Below, piece by piece: positions 12,035 to 23,100 of a DNA stretch of 64,000 bases. Under the pieces are notes generated by a model that did not search any database, was not told where the DNA came from, and saw only the letters and a program-made list of their open reading frames with translations. Source of the stretch: Strongyloides papillosus (taxonomy: Eukaryota; Nematoda; Chromadorea; Rhabditida; Strongyloididae); the NCBI GenBank assembly GCA_005656395.1, contig SRSI01000060.1:310001-374000 (forward strand), written 5' to 3'. Position 1 is the stretch's first letter. Every line of letters begins with the position of its first letter. The position numbers and the translations under genes were made by a program.

Positions 12035-13732
12035 TTATCTCCATGGGAGAAAAGTTACAGACTTTGTCCTTTTAATATTAGATGAAGATGTTTGTGTTTT
12101 TCTATTTAGTAGTTTAATATTAGAACTTTTTGGTCCACTTATAACACTTCCTCGTTCATTCTTACCACTTTTTGGTCTTGATAAACTATGAGATGATCGA
12201 GAAAGTCTATCAGTAATAGATTTGGGAATTGTGTTACTTGCCGGAATCCAAGGAATTTTAAATTTCTTTCTTGTTTCTTCCTCAAATTTTTCTATCTTAT
12301 ATGCTAGTGATTTTCTATATTCATTTTCTTGTTCCTAAAAAACAAAATATTTAGAGATAAAAAAATAAACAAAAAAGTTACCTTCATCGTTAACCAAATT
12401 TCAAATGCTTCTTTTGCAATTGCATCTTTAAATTCTTTTTCATCTTTTTTTCTTTTTTTTAATAAAGCTAATTTATCTTTATTAATTCTTTTGTTTTCTT
12501 CTATTTCTTTTTCCTTTTGACTTTTCCATGTTTCAAAAGCTTTCTTTGATTCATTTAATTTGTTCTTCTTCTCATTTTCCATTATCCTTTCTTTACTTAT
12601 TCTATCTTCTTTGTCTTTTTTCAATTTTTCTTTCAACCTAGTTTCATGCTCATTTTTCCATGCCAAAAACATTTTTTCTGCTTCTTTACGTTTAATCGCT
12701 TCTTCTTCTTTCTTTTTATACTCTTCCTCACGTTGATGTTTCTTTTTTAATTTATCTTCTCTCATTTTTTCCTCATAATCACTTTTCCACTTCTCAAATA
12801 TTTTTAATGACGTTTGCATTTTAATTTGTTTCTCTTCTTCCTCTTTCTTTTTAGCAAGAATTCCCTCTTCTCTTTTTCTTATAATTTCAAGATTTTTTCT
12901 TTCTAGCCAAGCCTCATAACAAACTTTTGAACGTTGTAAATTATCATTTTTATTTTCCTGAGAGATATCATATTTAGAAACAGATGCTCCCCTCTGCAAA
13001 GTTTTTATATTGTTATTTAAATTTTTCAATTTTAAAGTATTTATATTCTCTTGTGATAAACGAGGATTTCTTACAATTATTGAGGCGCTATGAGGCTTTA
13101 TTACTTTTTTTATCAAATTTTTTCCAGGTAATTTTGAATCGTCTTTTTCCTCATTTATAGTTGTTTGTTTTGTTTGTTCTGCCGGGACATTAGAATTTCT
13201 TTCTAACCGTATCTTAAGTGCACTATTATCATTTTTTTCATTATTTTCCGTTAAACCAAAAGGAATATTTGGTGTTTTTGAGTGTTTTGTACTATTTTTA
13301 CTTTTTATACTATCAGATGACATAGATGTATCTTCTTTCGAAGAAGAGGAAGAAGAGGATGATGATGTATACTCTTCACTACATATTGAGGGGTTGACTG
13401 AATTGGAATTAAAGCTAAAAAATTTTTTTAACTAAATTGTAAAATAAAAAATACTCCTACCTATTTTGGCATTGTTCATCAAAATTAACAAATTCCAAAT
13501 TACTTTTTGATTGAATATGTGTTCTTGTCGTACAATTACTGGAATTATTTCCACTTCTTTCATCAATTAATGAGGATTTTATAACATTTTGCGTTTCTTC
13601 AAAGTTTCTACCTCTTCTTGATGTTGGTCTTTGATAAATATTATCAATCTTTGGGACTTGTGATACTTTTGGTGGTAGACCCAGAAATTCATCAATTGAT
13701 TGGTTTTGAAGTTTCTTAGACATAATATACAT
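12035..13732 (-). CDS. MAP9-like coiled-coil protein, probably ciliary microtubule-associated
   Basis: Three exons (13732-13461, 13414-12382, 12334-12035) with closing phases give 534 residues. The C-terminal half is a highly charged Lys/Glu helix with five repeating modules, each carrying an aromatic-Trp core: YEAWL, FEKWK, FLAWK, FETWK, FEIWL, with Trp at about residues 260, 300, 343, 387 and 431, a 40-44 residue period. This W-x-K coiled-coil pattern is typical of MAP9/CCDC34/CCDC181-type microtubule proteins; nematodes have the ciliary MAP9 homolog MAPH-9. The N-terminal half is Ser/Asn-rich and likely disordered; the last exon is basic and Ser-rich with IPWIPASNTIP. A second in-frame Met lies at codon 4. 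An X-box-like RFX site lies 85 bp upstream of the ATG, supporting a ciliary role. CCDC34-like identity is an alternative. Confidence 0.7.
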
Positions 13733-14053
13733 TTAGTTACAATAAATTAAATTTAACATAAAAATCTTTTTATTTTGTAATTCTTTATAATAGTACTTTA
13801 AGTTGTAGATTGTATTGTTGCTAAGCAACAAAATATACTTTATATCATTACATAAAATATGTACAATAAAGAGAGTACAAGTAAAGGTTACTTTAATTTT
13901 TTTTCTTTTCTTATTTATAAATTACCTTTCTTATTTGTATGCCGATGGTTAGTATTTATAAAATAAAAGATTAATTCAACATTTTAATGGTTAAATTTTT
14001 TAAATTAAAAAAATCTAGATAACATTAGATAAAGTATAAAATTTATATTTTGC
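13733..14053. other. Short upstream region of the MAP9-like gene
   Basis: About 320 bp between the acid phosphatase stop and the MAP9-like start, both on the minus strand. Apart from the X-box at 13817-13829 it is plain A/T sequence. No clear acceptor precedes the MAP9-like ATG, which argues against trans-splicing as a downstream operon gene. Confidence 0.5.
13817..13829. promoter_or_regulatory. X-box-like RFX/DAF-19 site
   Basis: GTTGCTAAGCAAC: perfect inverted GTTGC/GCAAC half-sites around a three-base spacer, 85 bp upstream of the MAP9-like start codon. Ciliary genes of nematodes usually carry an RFX X-box 60-150 bp before the ATG. The classic nematode X-box is 14 bases (four-base spacer); this 13-base form resembles the EF-C-type RFX site, so binding is likely but not certain. 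Confidence 0.6.
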
Positions 14054-15525
14054 TTAAAATGAAACAACATATTGCAATAGGATAAAAACAAATAACATGA
14101 AATTCGAAATTACAATTGTTTTTTCTGCACTATTACTTCCTCCGAATTTAACGTCTGTATTTAGACATAAAGCAGCGTAATCTTGAATGGCATATGGTTT
14201 TGCATTTTTAGCAAATTGATCAAGTGTTATTGTCCCATTAACACTATTTGGAAGTATTTTTGTAAAATCACAAAATGTATTTTTATCTGGGTTTTTTAAA
14301 TCCTCATCTGTGAAATTACAGAATTTTTTCTCATTAAGATCAATACCAAACGTTCCATTTGGTGGATAGACATATTGTGTTTTTACATAGTATTGTTTAC
14401 TTGTATTATCGTACCACAATTCAATGAATGTTGCAGCTGAATAATGTGGTAAGCCTTTTGGAACAAGTTGACCTTTAACATTTTTACCCAAAACTGTTAA
14501 AAATGAGGCAACTGTAGTATCATGAGCAGAGTAAGCATAATATTTAAGTTTACAAACAGAACTTCCCTTGACAGATGGATCACCATCATTACATTTCTTC
14601 TTAATTTCCATACGGTTAACGATTTCATTAATCATAGCACCACCTCTTAATTTTGAAATTTCAAGTCCAATATCTAAATTTTTGTATGGATTAACATTGT
14701 AACCATTTAGTATATCATCCATGGAGTTATCACATTCCTCGATTTGCTTAAAATTATCATCATTTATCCATGTTGGTATTTTTTTGTTATTTGACTTCTC
14801 AATAAATATGCCATCACGCAAAAGCCATAAATTATCAAGTGTAATACTAGCCTTTGTACTATTTGAAAGGTAATCTAAAAGACCACTACATTTTGCTGAT
14901 ATATTTTTATATTCTGGTGTTTCTTTTAATAAATCGTAAAGTTTGTATCTACGTGGACATATAGAATCTGGATTAGCTATCTTTAAATAGTTGTTTTAGA
15001 AATAAAAAGGAAAATATTCTACTTACATTATCAGTATCATCGTCTATTGTGTGAATGGGAATTGGAACATAGTTTTTAGGCCATTCTGGGACATTTGGGG
15101 AACTATCACTAGTAGAAGAGTTATAATAAAATCCAATGAAATTGCTTATAGCGCTAATAATTGTTCTGTTTACATCAGTACTACGAACGTAAATCTTAAA
15201 AAAAGTTAAAATTTTAAGATATTTAGCTTACATCGTAATTATGATATGTTTTTTTTATAAAGTTCAATTGATCATAATATCTATTTTTTATTTTTTTTCC
15301 TAACAAAATATGTTCCTGCATTCCAAGAGTTGATAGTTGTCCAAAACCTTGTGGCCATGCACTTTCATTATACAAATCTCCAGGATAACTTGATGTTGGT
15401 GAACGATCTCCATGCCTCCAGATACTTTGAATGAAGATGAGTTGAGAATTACCTTGACCGTAAGTTAGTGGAAAAAATCCTGCTATTAAAAATGCAGTTA
15501 CAAAAAGTGAAGTTAAAAATTTCAT
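14054..15525 (-). CDS. Histidine acid phosphatase, secreted or GPI-anchored
   Basis: Three exons (15525-15232, 15194-15027, 14980-14054), phases closing, encode 462 residues. Histidine acid phosphatases hydrolyse phosphomonoesters through a phospho-histidine; nematode members are mostly intestinal or secreted. A signal peptide occupies residues 1 to about 23. The catalytic motif RHGDRSP is at 37-43 (His38 nucleophile), and the proton-donor HD pair is in YSAHDTTVAS at about 307-308. Paired cysteines and many N-x-S/T sites fit an extracellular enzyme. The last about 18 residues are hydrophobic after a Ser/Asn/Ala stretch (GGSNSAEK), which suggests a GPI-anchor signal or a C-terminal membrane anchor. 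One intron is only 37 bases. Two ACTGATAA GATA-type sites upstream suggest intestinal expression. Confidence 0.92.
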
Positions 15526-15909
15526 TTTAACCTAAAAATAAAAGTTTATCATTATTATTATTATTAATTGCAAGCTAAAAGTCTATAATTAAAATGTTTC
15601 ATCCTAAATTATACGTAGATCTAATATAAAAAATTTGTTTGTCAAATTAATGGTAAAGACTTCATAGTATTATGTGAAATAAAAAAATAAAATTAATCGT
15701 ATAAAATTTTTTAGTATAAATTACTGAACAAAAACCATTTTTATTTATTTAATTTTTAATAAATTTATTTAAATCACACATTAGTCAATTATACATCAAA
15801 TTTCTATAAATGTTTAAAAATTTTCAAATTAAGAAAAAGTAATGTTTATATAACCATAATTATTATAAAATTATTTAAATATTTTGAAAAAATGTAAAAC
15901 TATAATCTA

Positions 15910-15917
15910 ACTGATAA
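15910..15917 (+). promoter_or_regulatory. Extended intestinal GATA site (ACTGATAA)
   Basis: ACTGATAA followed by GA, the extended ELT-2/ELT-7 type site of nematode gut genes, lies 385 bp upstream of the acid phosphatase start. AT-rich DNA yields GATA cores by chance, but the extended form with ACT is rarer. Confidence 0.4.
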
Positions 15918-16625
15918 GATTAAAAGATTTTTTTAACTAAATATAAATGATTCATTTATACTTTGTTATATTTAATGATTGAAAAGTTTTGCAATTTTAT
16001 TACGATCGAAGAGTCAATTTTGTTAATTTTTTATAATCCTAATCTTTTATACTTATCTTTATATTAGAAGAAAAAAGTTTTAATTGATATAAAACTATAA
16101 ACTTATAGAGCTGTCTTATTTTTTATCACTATACTACAATTTAGAATTATAAAATATAATCATGATAAGAGAATCTTGATTAAAAAATTTTCGAGAAAGA
16201 TCTAAAAATAATATTTAATGAATTCTTAACTGTGTAATACTTTTAAGTATATTTACTGCTAAAATGTGTTTTTATAAGCTATAATTTATTTATCTTTAAA
16301 GAAATAGAAAATGAAAGATTGCAATATTATAGTGATTTATTATCGCATGTGAGCTTTGTTCAAGAAATTAATATTTTATAAATATAATAGCGTTTGTTTA
16401 AAAATTATAAACGATATCAAAAAAACTGCGTAATGTTATATAATTTATTAAAATATTATCTAACACAACAAAGTTTGAAATTGGGAGATGCTTTAATATG
16501 TCAATCTTTATATTATATACTTTTTTAATCTAATGAAATCTTTTTTACATTATAAATATCAGACAAAAAATGAATTGTATATTAGATCATAAAAGTTTTT
16601 ACATATAGATGCAAAGAGTTGTTTG

Positions 16626-16633
16626 TTATCAGT
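16626..16633 (-). promoter_or_regulatory. Second extended GATA site (ACTGATAA, minus strand)
   Basis: TTATCAGT on the plus strand is the same extended motif in reverse, about 1.1 kb upstream of the acid phosphatase start. Together with the closer site it makes gut regulation more plausible. Confidence 0.3.
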
Positions 16634-16811
16634 TACACTTCATAAAACAATTCAATGATTCACCCGTAAAAATGTTGTTTTTCATAAAATTAAAACCATA
16701 TTTTTAGTTCCAATTTTTCAACTTTATTATCACTTTCAATTATCAAATCGGAAGTAATTAACAAAATATATCATTGATGTTGAAATTTTTTATGTAAATA
16801 TTTGATTAACT

Positions 16812-16990
16812 TTAAATAATTCCAGTCAATTCAGAAATTAATACAGTCATATTTGCTGGACGATAATCCTTTCCACCAAATTTTCATCTTTGTTCATTGC
16901 AGGAAAAATTATAATGATCTTGATATGCATATAATGAAGATTGAAAATTTTTTGAAAGATTAAGACTTTGAAACTTTAGTTTTTGTCTTT
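16812..16990 (-). pseudogene. Possible decayed coding fragment
   Basis: On the minus strand a frame running from about 16990 to a stop at 16812-16814 reads like protein: a segment containing AYQDHYNFSCNEQR, then an in-frame TGA (16884-16886), then KFGGKDYRPANMTVLISELT and the stop. The codons are richer in G/C than the flanks and the residue mix (Gly, Asp, Pro, Cys) is unlike translated A/T noise. There is no start codon and no good acceptor. It may be the 3' remnant of a lost gene; I could not assign a family. Confidence 0.3.
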
Positions 16991-17452
16991 GTTATGAATA
17001 GTTGATAGAACAATTTTATTGAATGACAGATTTGTTTTAGCAATATTTTTATTGAAAAAATTGATTTTACTAAACTATTAATTGACTAATTTGCATTAAT
17101 ATTGTGCCATAAAAAAGGTTGAAAAAAAAGAAATATACAATAATTGAAAAGATAAATTCTGTATTTTTTTGGTTAACATGATTTTTTTTATGTCTTCTAC
17201 ATAATTCAAATAAAGGCATATGATTTCAAAAATACAATAATTTGAAAGGGAATAATTCTATTGCGCTATAGACCGTTTTTTAATCAGCACACTTATATGA
17301 AAGTGATTTTAAAGGCAATGACCACTAATTTTTGATTCAAAATATACTTTGACATTCTATATAATCCTGAGTGCAAATTAAATTGGCAATCACTGGTGTA
17401 TACATCAACTTAAATATTCAATTTAATATATCTTTTAATAACACAAAAATTG

Positions 17453-18957
17453 TTAAACAAATGTAAAATATCCATCGGATTTCCTTCTTTTTTTACCTCT
17501 CGTAGGATTTGAACCATCAAATTGAGGTTTGCCTCTAAAATGAAAAATAAAATAAAATAATAGCCAAAATAAATAATATATTTAATAAATTTAAAACATA
17601 TGTGTTATTGATGACAAAGTACCATTCTTGAAATGCCATACTTACCTAGTCTGCCCCAATAACCATGTTTTAAAGTTTGCGTCTAATTTTGAAGGACTTT
17701 GACTTACACCTCCCTCAAACATCTCAATTGGACTTTTTCTTACACGATCATTGAAGTTATGCCATAATGCTACAATTAATTCTGTAGCCATTATATCACC
17801 TGCATGAGCACTAATCATACGCATACAAAAAACACCATCAAATCCAAGAAATTTGTGGACAAATTTTTTGACGGATTGACGGTCTGTTGCTAAGTCTGTT
17901 GCTCTAAGATATTTGCGCACAAATTTCATATGCTATAATAAAATTTAAATTTTATAAACTTGTACTTTTGTTAAATAAACTAACCTGTCCCGGAAGAAAT
18001 GAAATTAACATCCAATGTGCCATTGAAAATGTTGACACAATTGAAACCATAAAAAACCAAAACCATAAGAATAAAAATATTTTTTCATTAAACATATTTA
18101 TCATTAAGACACATTGTACGGTATGGTGATGGACATTTCCTAGAACACGTACCTCAAAGTCACACATTGTAACTCTAGGAAAATTTCCACTTATCTCCCA
18201 TTCTCTTCCATTTAATAAATCTTTTAATATATGAAAACCATAAAAAAGATTATCTGTTCCTAAGAAAACATTTAATAGAAAAATTTGTCCTACGACATTT
18301 ACTAAATATAGTATTTTAATAAATACATATAAGCATGTAACATATGACCCCCAACGTTGGCCAACACATATACTTGAAACATCAGTTACTTCTCTTTGTA
18401 TTTCAAGAGCATCTTCCATGTGACCTGCAATCGTTTGGACTGTCGCTGCTCTAGCGTCAGTATCCATCATTCTAGCATCACAAGCCATTTGTGTCAAACT
18501 TTGGACATTTATACCAGAATGCCAGTGTAAAAGACCTCTCCACATTATACATGGTACATAGAATAATAATGCTTCTAATGCTAAAACAAATGGTACCCAT
18601 TGGTAATAACTTATTTGGCGAGCTCTACGATCACCGTATTCTAATGGAAATGCACTTGTTAATGGAAGATAATAGGTATTTTCTACCCAACAATAATTTT
18701 CTGTGTATTGTTCCCATGCATCTGTAAATTGTGCTGGAACCCAACATTGAATAGGATAACCTTAAGGAATAATTAATTAACAAATTTTGAATAATGATAT
18801 ATTTATAAAACATACCAACATATTGTTTAGCTGATACAATAATTGCAAAGGCAAAAATAATGGCTGAAGTGTAGTGGTAATTTAATTTGTCAACGAAGTC
18901 GTCGTCTACTCGAGGGTGTAACCCTTTGAATATCGCTGCTAAATAATACAGCAGCAT
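17453..18957 (-). CDS. Innexin gap-junction protein, UNC-7/UNC-9 group
   Basis: Four exons (18957-18816, 18760-17985, 17932-17646, 17534-17453), phases closing, give 428 residues. Innexins assemble invertebrate gap junctions and hemichannels; UNC-7 and UNC-9 couple neurons and muscle in C. elegans. Visible signs: the N-terminal [14 protein letters not shown], four membrane passes, the signature YYQW before the second pass, two cysteines in the first extracellular loop (C53 and C71) and two in the second (within [14 protein letters not shown] and [14 protein letters not shown]). The last exon encodes a short basic tail (GKKRRK). The chosen ATG is the first Met of the canonical MLLYY start. However, the frame stays open for five more codons (VLSAG) up to an acceptor at 18973-18974, so longer N-terminal isoforms are possible, as known for UNC-7. 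Which of the two paralogs it is was not resolved. Confidence 0.93.
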
Positions 18958-19446
18958 CCCAGCTGAGAGTACCTATATATTTTATATAGTTGAAGATGAT
19001 AAATATGGAATAATATGATGAATCGGAAAAAAGATTGACAGGGGTAAATATAGCGTGTAGATTTCATATACAGAATAAAAAATGATAAATCTTAAAATAC
19101 ACTTTTTTTGTTATTTATTAATTAACATATAATAAAAAAAAAGTAAAATAGTACATAACGAGTATGAGTGTTTTTGAGATAATGAGAAATAGCATATGTA
19201 TTTGAGAATACTTAATTGCCCTTAGCACTTTTGAAGAAAAGGTGAAAATAATTATTGGTAATATAAGTAATAATATATTTTATATATAATAAGTTTATTA
19301 TTTTTAATATTTAAACATATATTTATTGGAAACTTGGTACATATTATTATAAAGTTTTTATATTAAAAATTTAAATAAACAAGTCCATTTTGACTAAGAT
19401 TTATGTCCTCAGGTGCTGTCAAAAATTGTCTTACTTTATTATTAAA

Positions 19447-19535
19447 CTAAGTAGTCATATACCATTTATCTTTAAGCAGTCTTTTATCTCTATCTAAGAG
19501 GTTAAGCCAAGGACGTCTATTTTTTTTGTTGTTAT
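19447..19535 (-). CDS. Candidate coding exon with Trp-containing basic sequence
   Basis: After an acceptor (TTTTATAG) the minus strand encodes, in one frame (entered with one base carried over), NNKKNRRPWLNLLDRDKRLL followed by KDKWYMTT and a TAG at 19447-19449. The two Trp residues and charged mix look like real protein. A donor-like GTATAT lies just before the end, and a strong GTAAGA lies just after the stop. It lies between the candidate exon at 20190 and the innexin, on the same strand, so it could be an alternative 5' exon of that gene or the end of a separate small gene. It is not assigned to a family. Confidence 0.3.
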
Positions 19536-20070
19536 CTATAAAATTGTTAAAATTAAAAGTAAGTGAGTTATAGAGAGAGAGAATCTTTAAATGTGTGTAT
19601 AAATATATTTTACCAGACAGGACCATTAATTTGTAAAAATTTCTTAATTTTATTCATCTCTCTTGTATATATAGATATGTATTAAAACTAGGAAATTTAT
19701 GAAAAATAAAGAATAATCTGGTTTTATAGTGAAATAATATATAGTTATGTACAATGGTCAAAAGAAGTTCATAACAAACTTTTCCTAATAACTTTCATTA
19801 ATATCTTAAAGCATCTATAGTTTTAAGTTGGTATATATGTAAATAAATAAATAAATACTACCAACAAAAATATGCCTAACTAGTGGTTGGTAAAAATTTT
19901 ACATAACATGTTAATGTTTTTATTTCCCAAAGCTGTTTTTGACAATCATTTAAATGTCTAAGAAGATGAAAAAGAATATATATGTAAATTGAAGAAGAGA
20001 TAGTTATGAATGTGACAAAAGGTAAAAAAAATATCCTTTAAATAGAAGTAGTTGTGGAAAATTAACGAAC

Positions 20071-20190
20071 CTTTTTATCTTTATTTAAATATGTTTTGGA
20101 AAATTTAGTATCGTGTTGTGAAGAACTTGAAGGATGTACTGGAAACCTTGATACGTGATTCAGTTTTTCACATTTTTTTAAATTTGTATG
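20071..20190 (-). CDS. Candidate N-terminal extension exon of the innexin locus
   Basis: A 40-codon open segment follows a good acceptor (AATCTTTTAG). It contains CEKLNHVSRFPVHPSSSSQH and ends in NKDKK before a GT. Only this frame is open. It exits in phase 0, the same phase as the acceptor at 18973-18974 that reads VLSAG into the innexin start, so the two could be joined. The donor (GTTCGT) is weak. Low-complexity Ser/His/Lys sequence of this type would fit a cytoplasmic N-terminal extension such as the one of UNC-7 long forms; that link is inference. Confidence 0.35.
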
Positions 20191-23100
20191 CTAAAAGATT
20201 TTAATACAATATTATAATTGTTTGATAAATTTAAGTTAGATATAAAAGTATTGGAAAAAATAAGTTAAGCAATTTTAGTATATCAAACTTTTTCAATATT
20301 TATTTATTTTTAATAAGGTAAATAATTATTTAAAATTTAATATTTTAGTGTATCAAGGATAAGTCTTTTTAAATAAAAATAATAATGGCTTTGTTAGTTG
20401 ACAATTTAGTAGGATGATGGCTTTAAAATTTAAGTAAAATATTACGTTACTCTAAAATTTGTTGTAATATTAAAGAAAAAATTTTGAATATGAGGTAAAA
20501 TAATGAAAATAATTGAATGTTATACATTATCTACACAAATATTGATACGTTAATTGATAAATAAAGAAAGTGATGTAATTTGTGCCAGGTATCATATCAA
20601 AACAACTAAAAATTAGGTATAAAGTAATGTACCTCTTAAATTATAAATAATAATTTGAAGAATTATGATACTTATATTAAGTCAATTGCTATGTAGTAGT
20701 ATATAACAGTTGTCAAAAAAAACATTAGTAGATATTAAAAAAAAATTTGATGTAAATATGAAAAACATACAAATTTACATGTCATTTCGGTACTTCATTG
20801 TATATAATGGTTTTTATGGCAGTAATAATTGCATATTTAAGAAAAGACAACTTAAAATGAAATAACAATAATCGTATATTGATGAAATAAATTTACCAAT
20901 AAAAGTTTTACTTCATTCCCTATAATCATATTTGTATTTCAGTTTTACTTTTTTTAAACTCACTATCTTCATAATTTCCAAAGGGAACAGGCAAATTTGA
21001 TTAAATAAATAGATTGATAATAAAAAGGATCTACGAAATGATGATGTATAGAGCTTTTTAGGAAACTATTTGCATTACTATTTTTGAAATCACTATGTTT
21101 AAATCTACTTTTGATTAGTTTAAACTGATTAAAAATTTTCTCACTTCAGGGTATTAAGTTAATGTAAAGGAAATGGATATATAGTGATAACTTAGAAAAA
21201 TGATGAACATAAATAATGATAGTTAAGAAGAAGTTACGCTTAAAGGATATACGAAAATTAACTAGGTTTAATTGGCAAAATTTAACTCTCATTTAAAATT
21301 TGAGAAATAAAAAGTTTTTCTAATTATATTTTAAGTAGTGTCATATATCATGATGGCAAAAAAATTAACAAAATATGTCTCTAAAAATGTTATATATAAA
21401 TAGTTTTATAAATAAATATTATGATAAATATATTTATATAAGATAACCATTAATGTATCTTTTTTTGGGAAAGATAAAAGCGCCTACAAAATATGAGAAG
21501 AAGTTTAATGAAGGCGAAAATTTTGGTAAGAACGATTATTTAGATACAATTCAAAAAGTCTTAATTATATGTCTGGTGATACATTTATAAAAGAAGAGAT
21601 AAAAGGATTTAAAATAAATATTAAGAAAAAGTGGTATTAAATAAAGTTATCCAATTCAATATAATTTTAATTTTTCAAACAATATTAAAAAGAAGGGCTT
21701 CCTAGCATTTTTGAGGAAATAGAAACTTCTAGTTCAATAGCAGTGGTTTTTAATTTGAAAAGTTAGTAAAATTATATATATGTAAAAGAAATAATAAAGA
21801 AATAAATTTGTCTAATATCTTAAATTTAACTTTAACAATATAACATATATTTATAAAGTCATCATGTTTAACCTCTTTGATTAACTAAAGCTTTTATAGA
21901 ACACAAAAGTAAGTAACTAATTGGCTCCATTATACAATGTTAAAGCATACTAAAAACCATTTAATTTTTGATTTAGTATTATTAAAGAATTTTTCTTATA
22001 GTTTTATATACATATATATATTGTATATAAATAATGAAAAGTGCATGATAATGTATGGTTGGACAAACTAATCAAAATGAAAAAGAAAAAATGTAAATAT
22101 CAAATAGTTAGTTAATGAGTTTCAAATAAGCTTATAAAAATTGTATATAAGTGACAAACATTGTAATAAGAGGATAAATGTTATTTTGTTATAACCAAAA
22201 ATAAATAATATACATTAGAATTATAACAAAAATCGTATGATAAGAAATCTACCTTATTTGTTATTATAAAATTGCGTGTTTATAAATAATTTAAGGCTAC
22301 CAAAAATCTTTTACTCTAAAATTAGGAGGAAAAAAAAGAAATACAAAGTATTTATGTTTATTGGAAGTGAATCATAAAAGTTTAATCAGCTTGAAGGAGT
22401 TAAACACGCAAGTAACACTTTATCATATTCACGGAGAAAAGTACTTTCATTAATATTTTGCCGCATAAGAATAAATGAATTCACCATCTTAAGTTATATT
22501 TGTATATTAACGGGTTTAGTTTATGGAGTAAAAATGGGGACGAAATGCCAAGTAACCTATCAGGAAAATGGGAGAGAAGATGTTAGACGGCACACAAATG
22601 AGTATGACAGAAAGAGTACTTCACGTTTTTATGTATCTTGTAATGATAAATTTAACTAAAATTGAATTTAATAAGAGATTGTAAAATTTTCAATATCATG
22701 TAGAAAAATGAAGTCCCTAGATGTTATAAAGAGAGGGTGATAAAAAAGGAGATCATGAAGAGAAAAATATAATAATAATAATGTATATATTATTAGTATG
22801 TTAACTTAGAAATAAATATAAAAAGCACTAGGTAATATCTAATAAATATTAACGTACTTTCTAACTAACGATCAAAATAATTATTACTTTATCTATATTA
22901 AAAACATTCGCTTTAATATTTGACATTAACATCTATAAACCTCTTACATAAAATTTATTTTCTATGAAATCTTATATACATAAATATAAGCAATCAAATA
23001 AATTTTGTTTTAGGGACATTAACATATAAGGATTCGTCAATAAATTTTTTTTTCCTTACTAAAATGGATACTTTTTTATCATTAAACATGTTATTGAAAA

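Larger units (their letters stand above)
15526..17452. other. Upstream region of the acid phosphatase
   Basis: About 1.9 kb without an intact gene. It holds two extended GATA sites and a short coding-looking relic at 16812-16990 on the minus strand, described separately. Confidence 0.5.

Noticed and set aside
17505..17515. tRNA B-box-like sequence (GGTTCAAATCC on the minus strand)
   Set aside because: It lies inside the last innexin coding exon (encoding GSNPTR) and there is no matching A box or cloverleaf around it.
20941..21070. Minus-strand open segments near 20.95 kb (for example LPVPFGNYED before a GTGAGT)
   Set aside because: The attractive frame has a stop just upstream with no acceptor in between, and the competing frame is hydrophobic noise.
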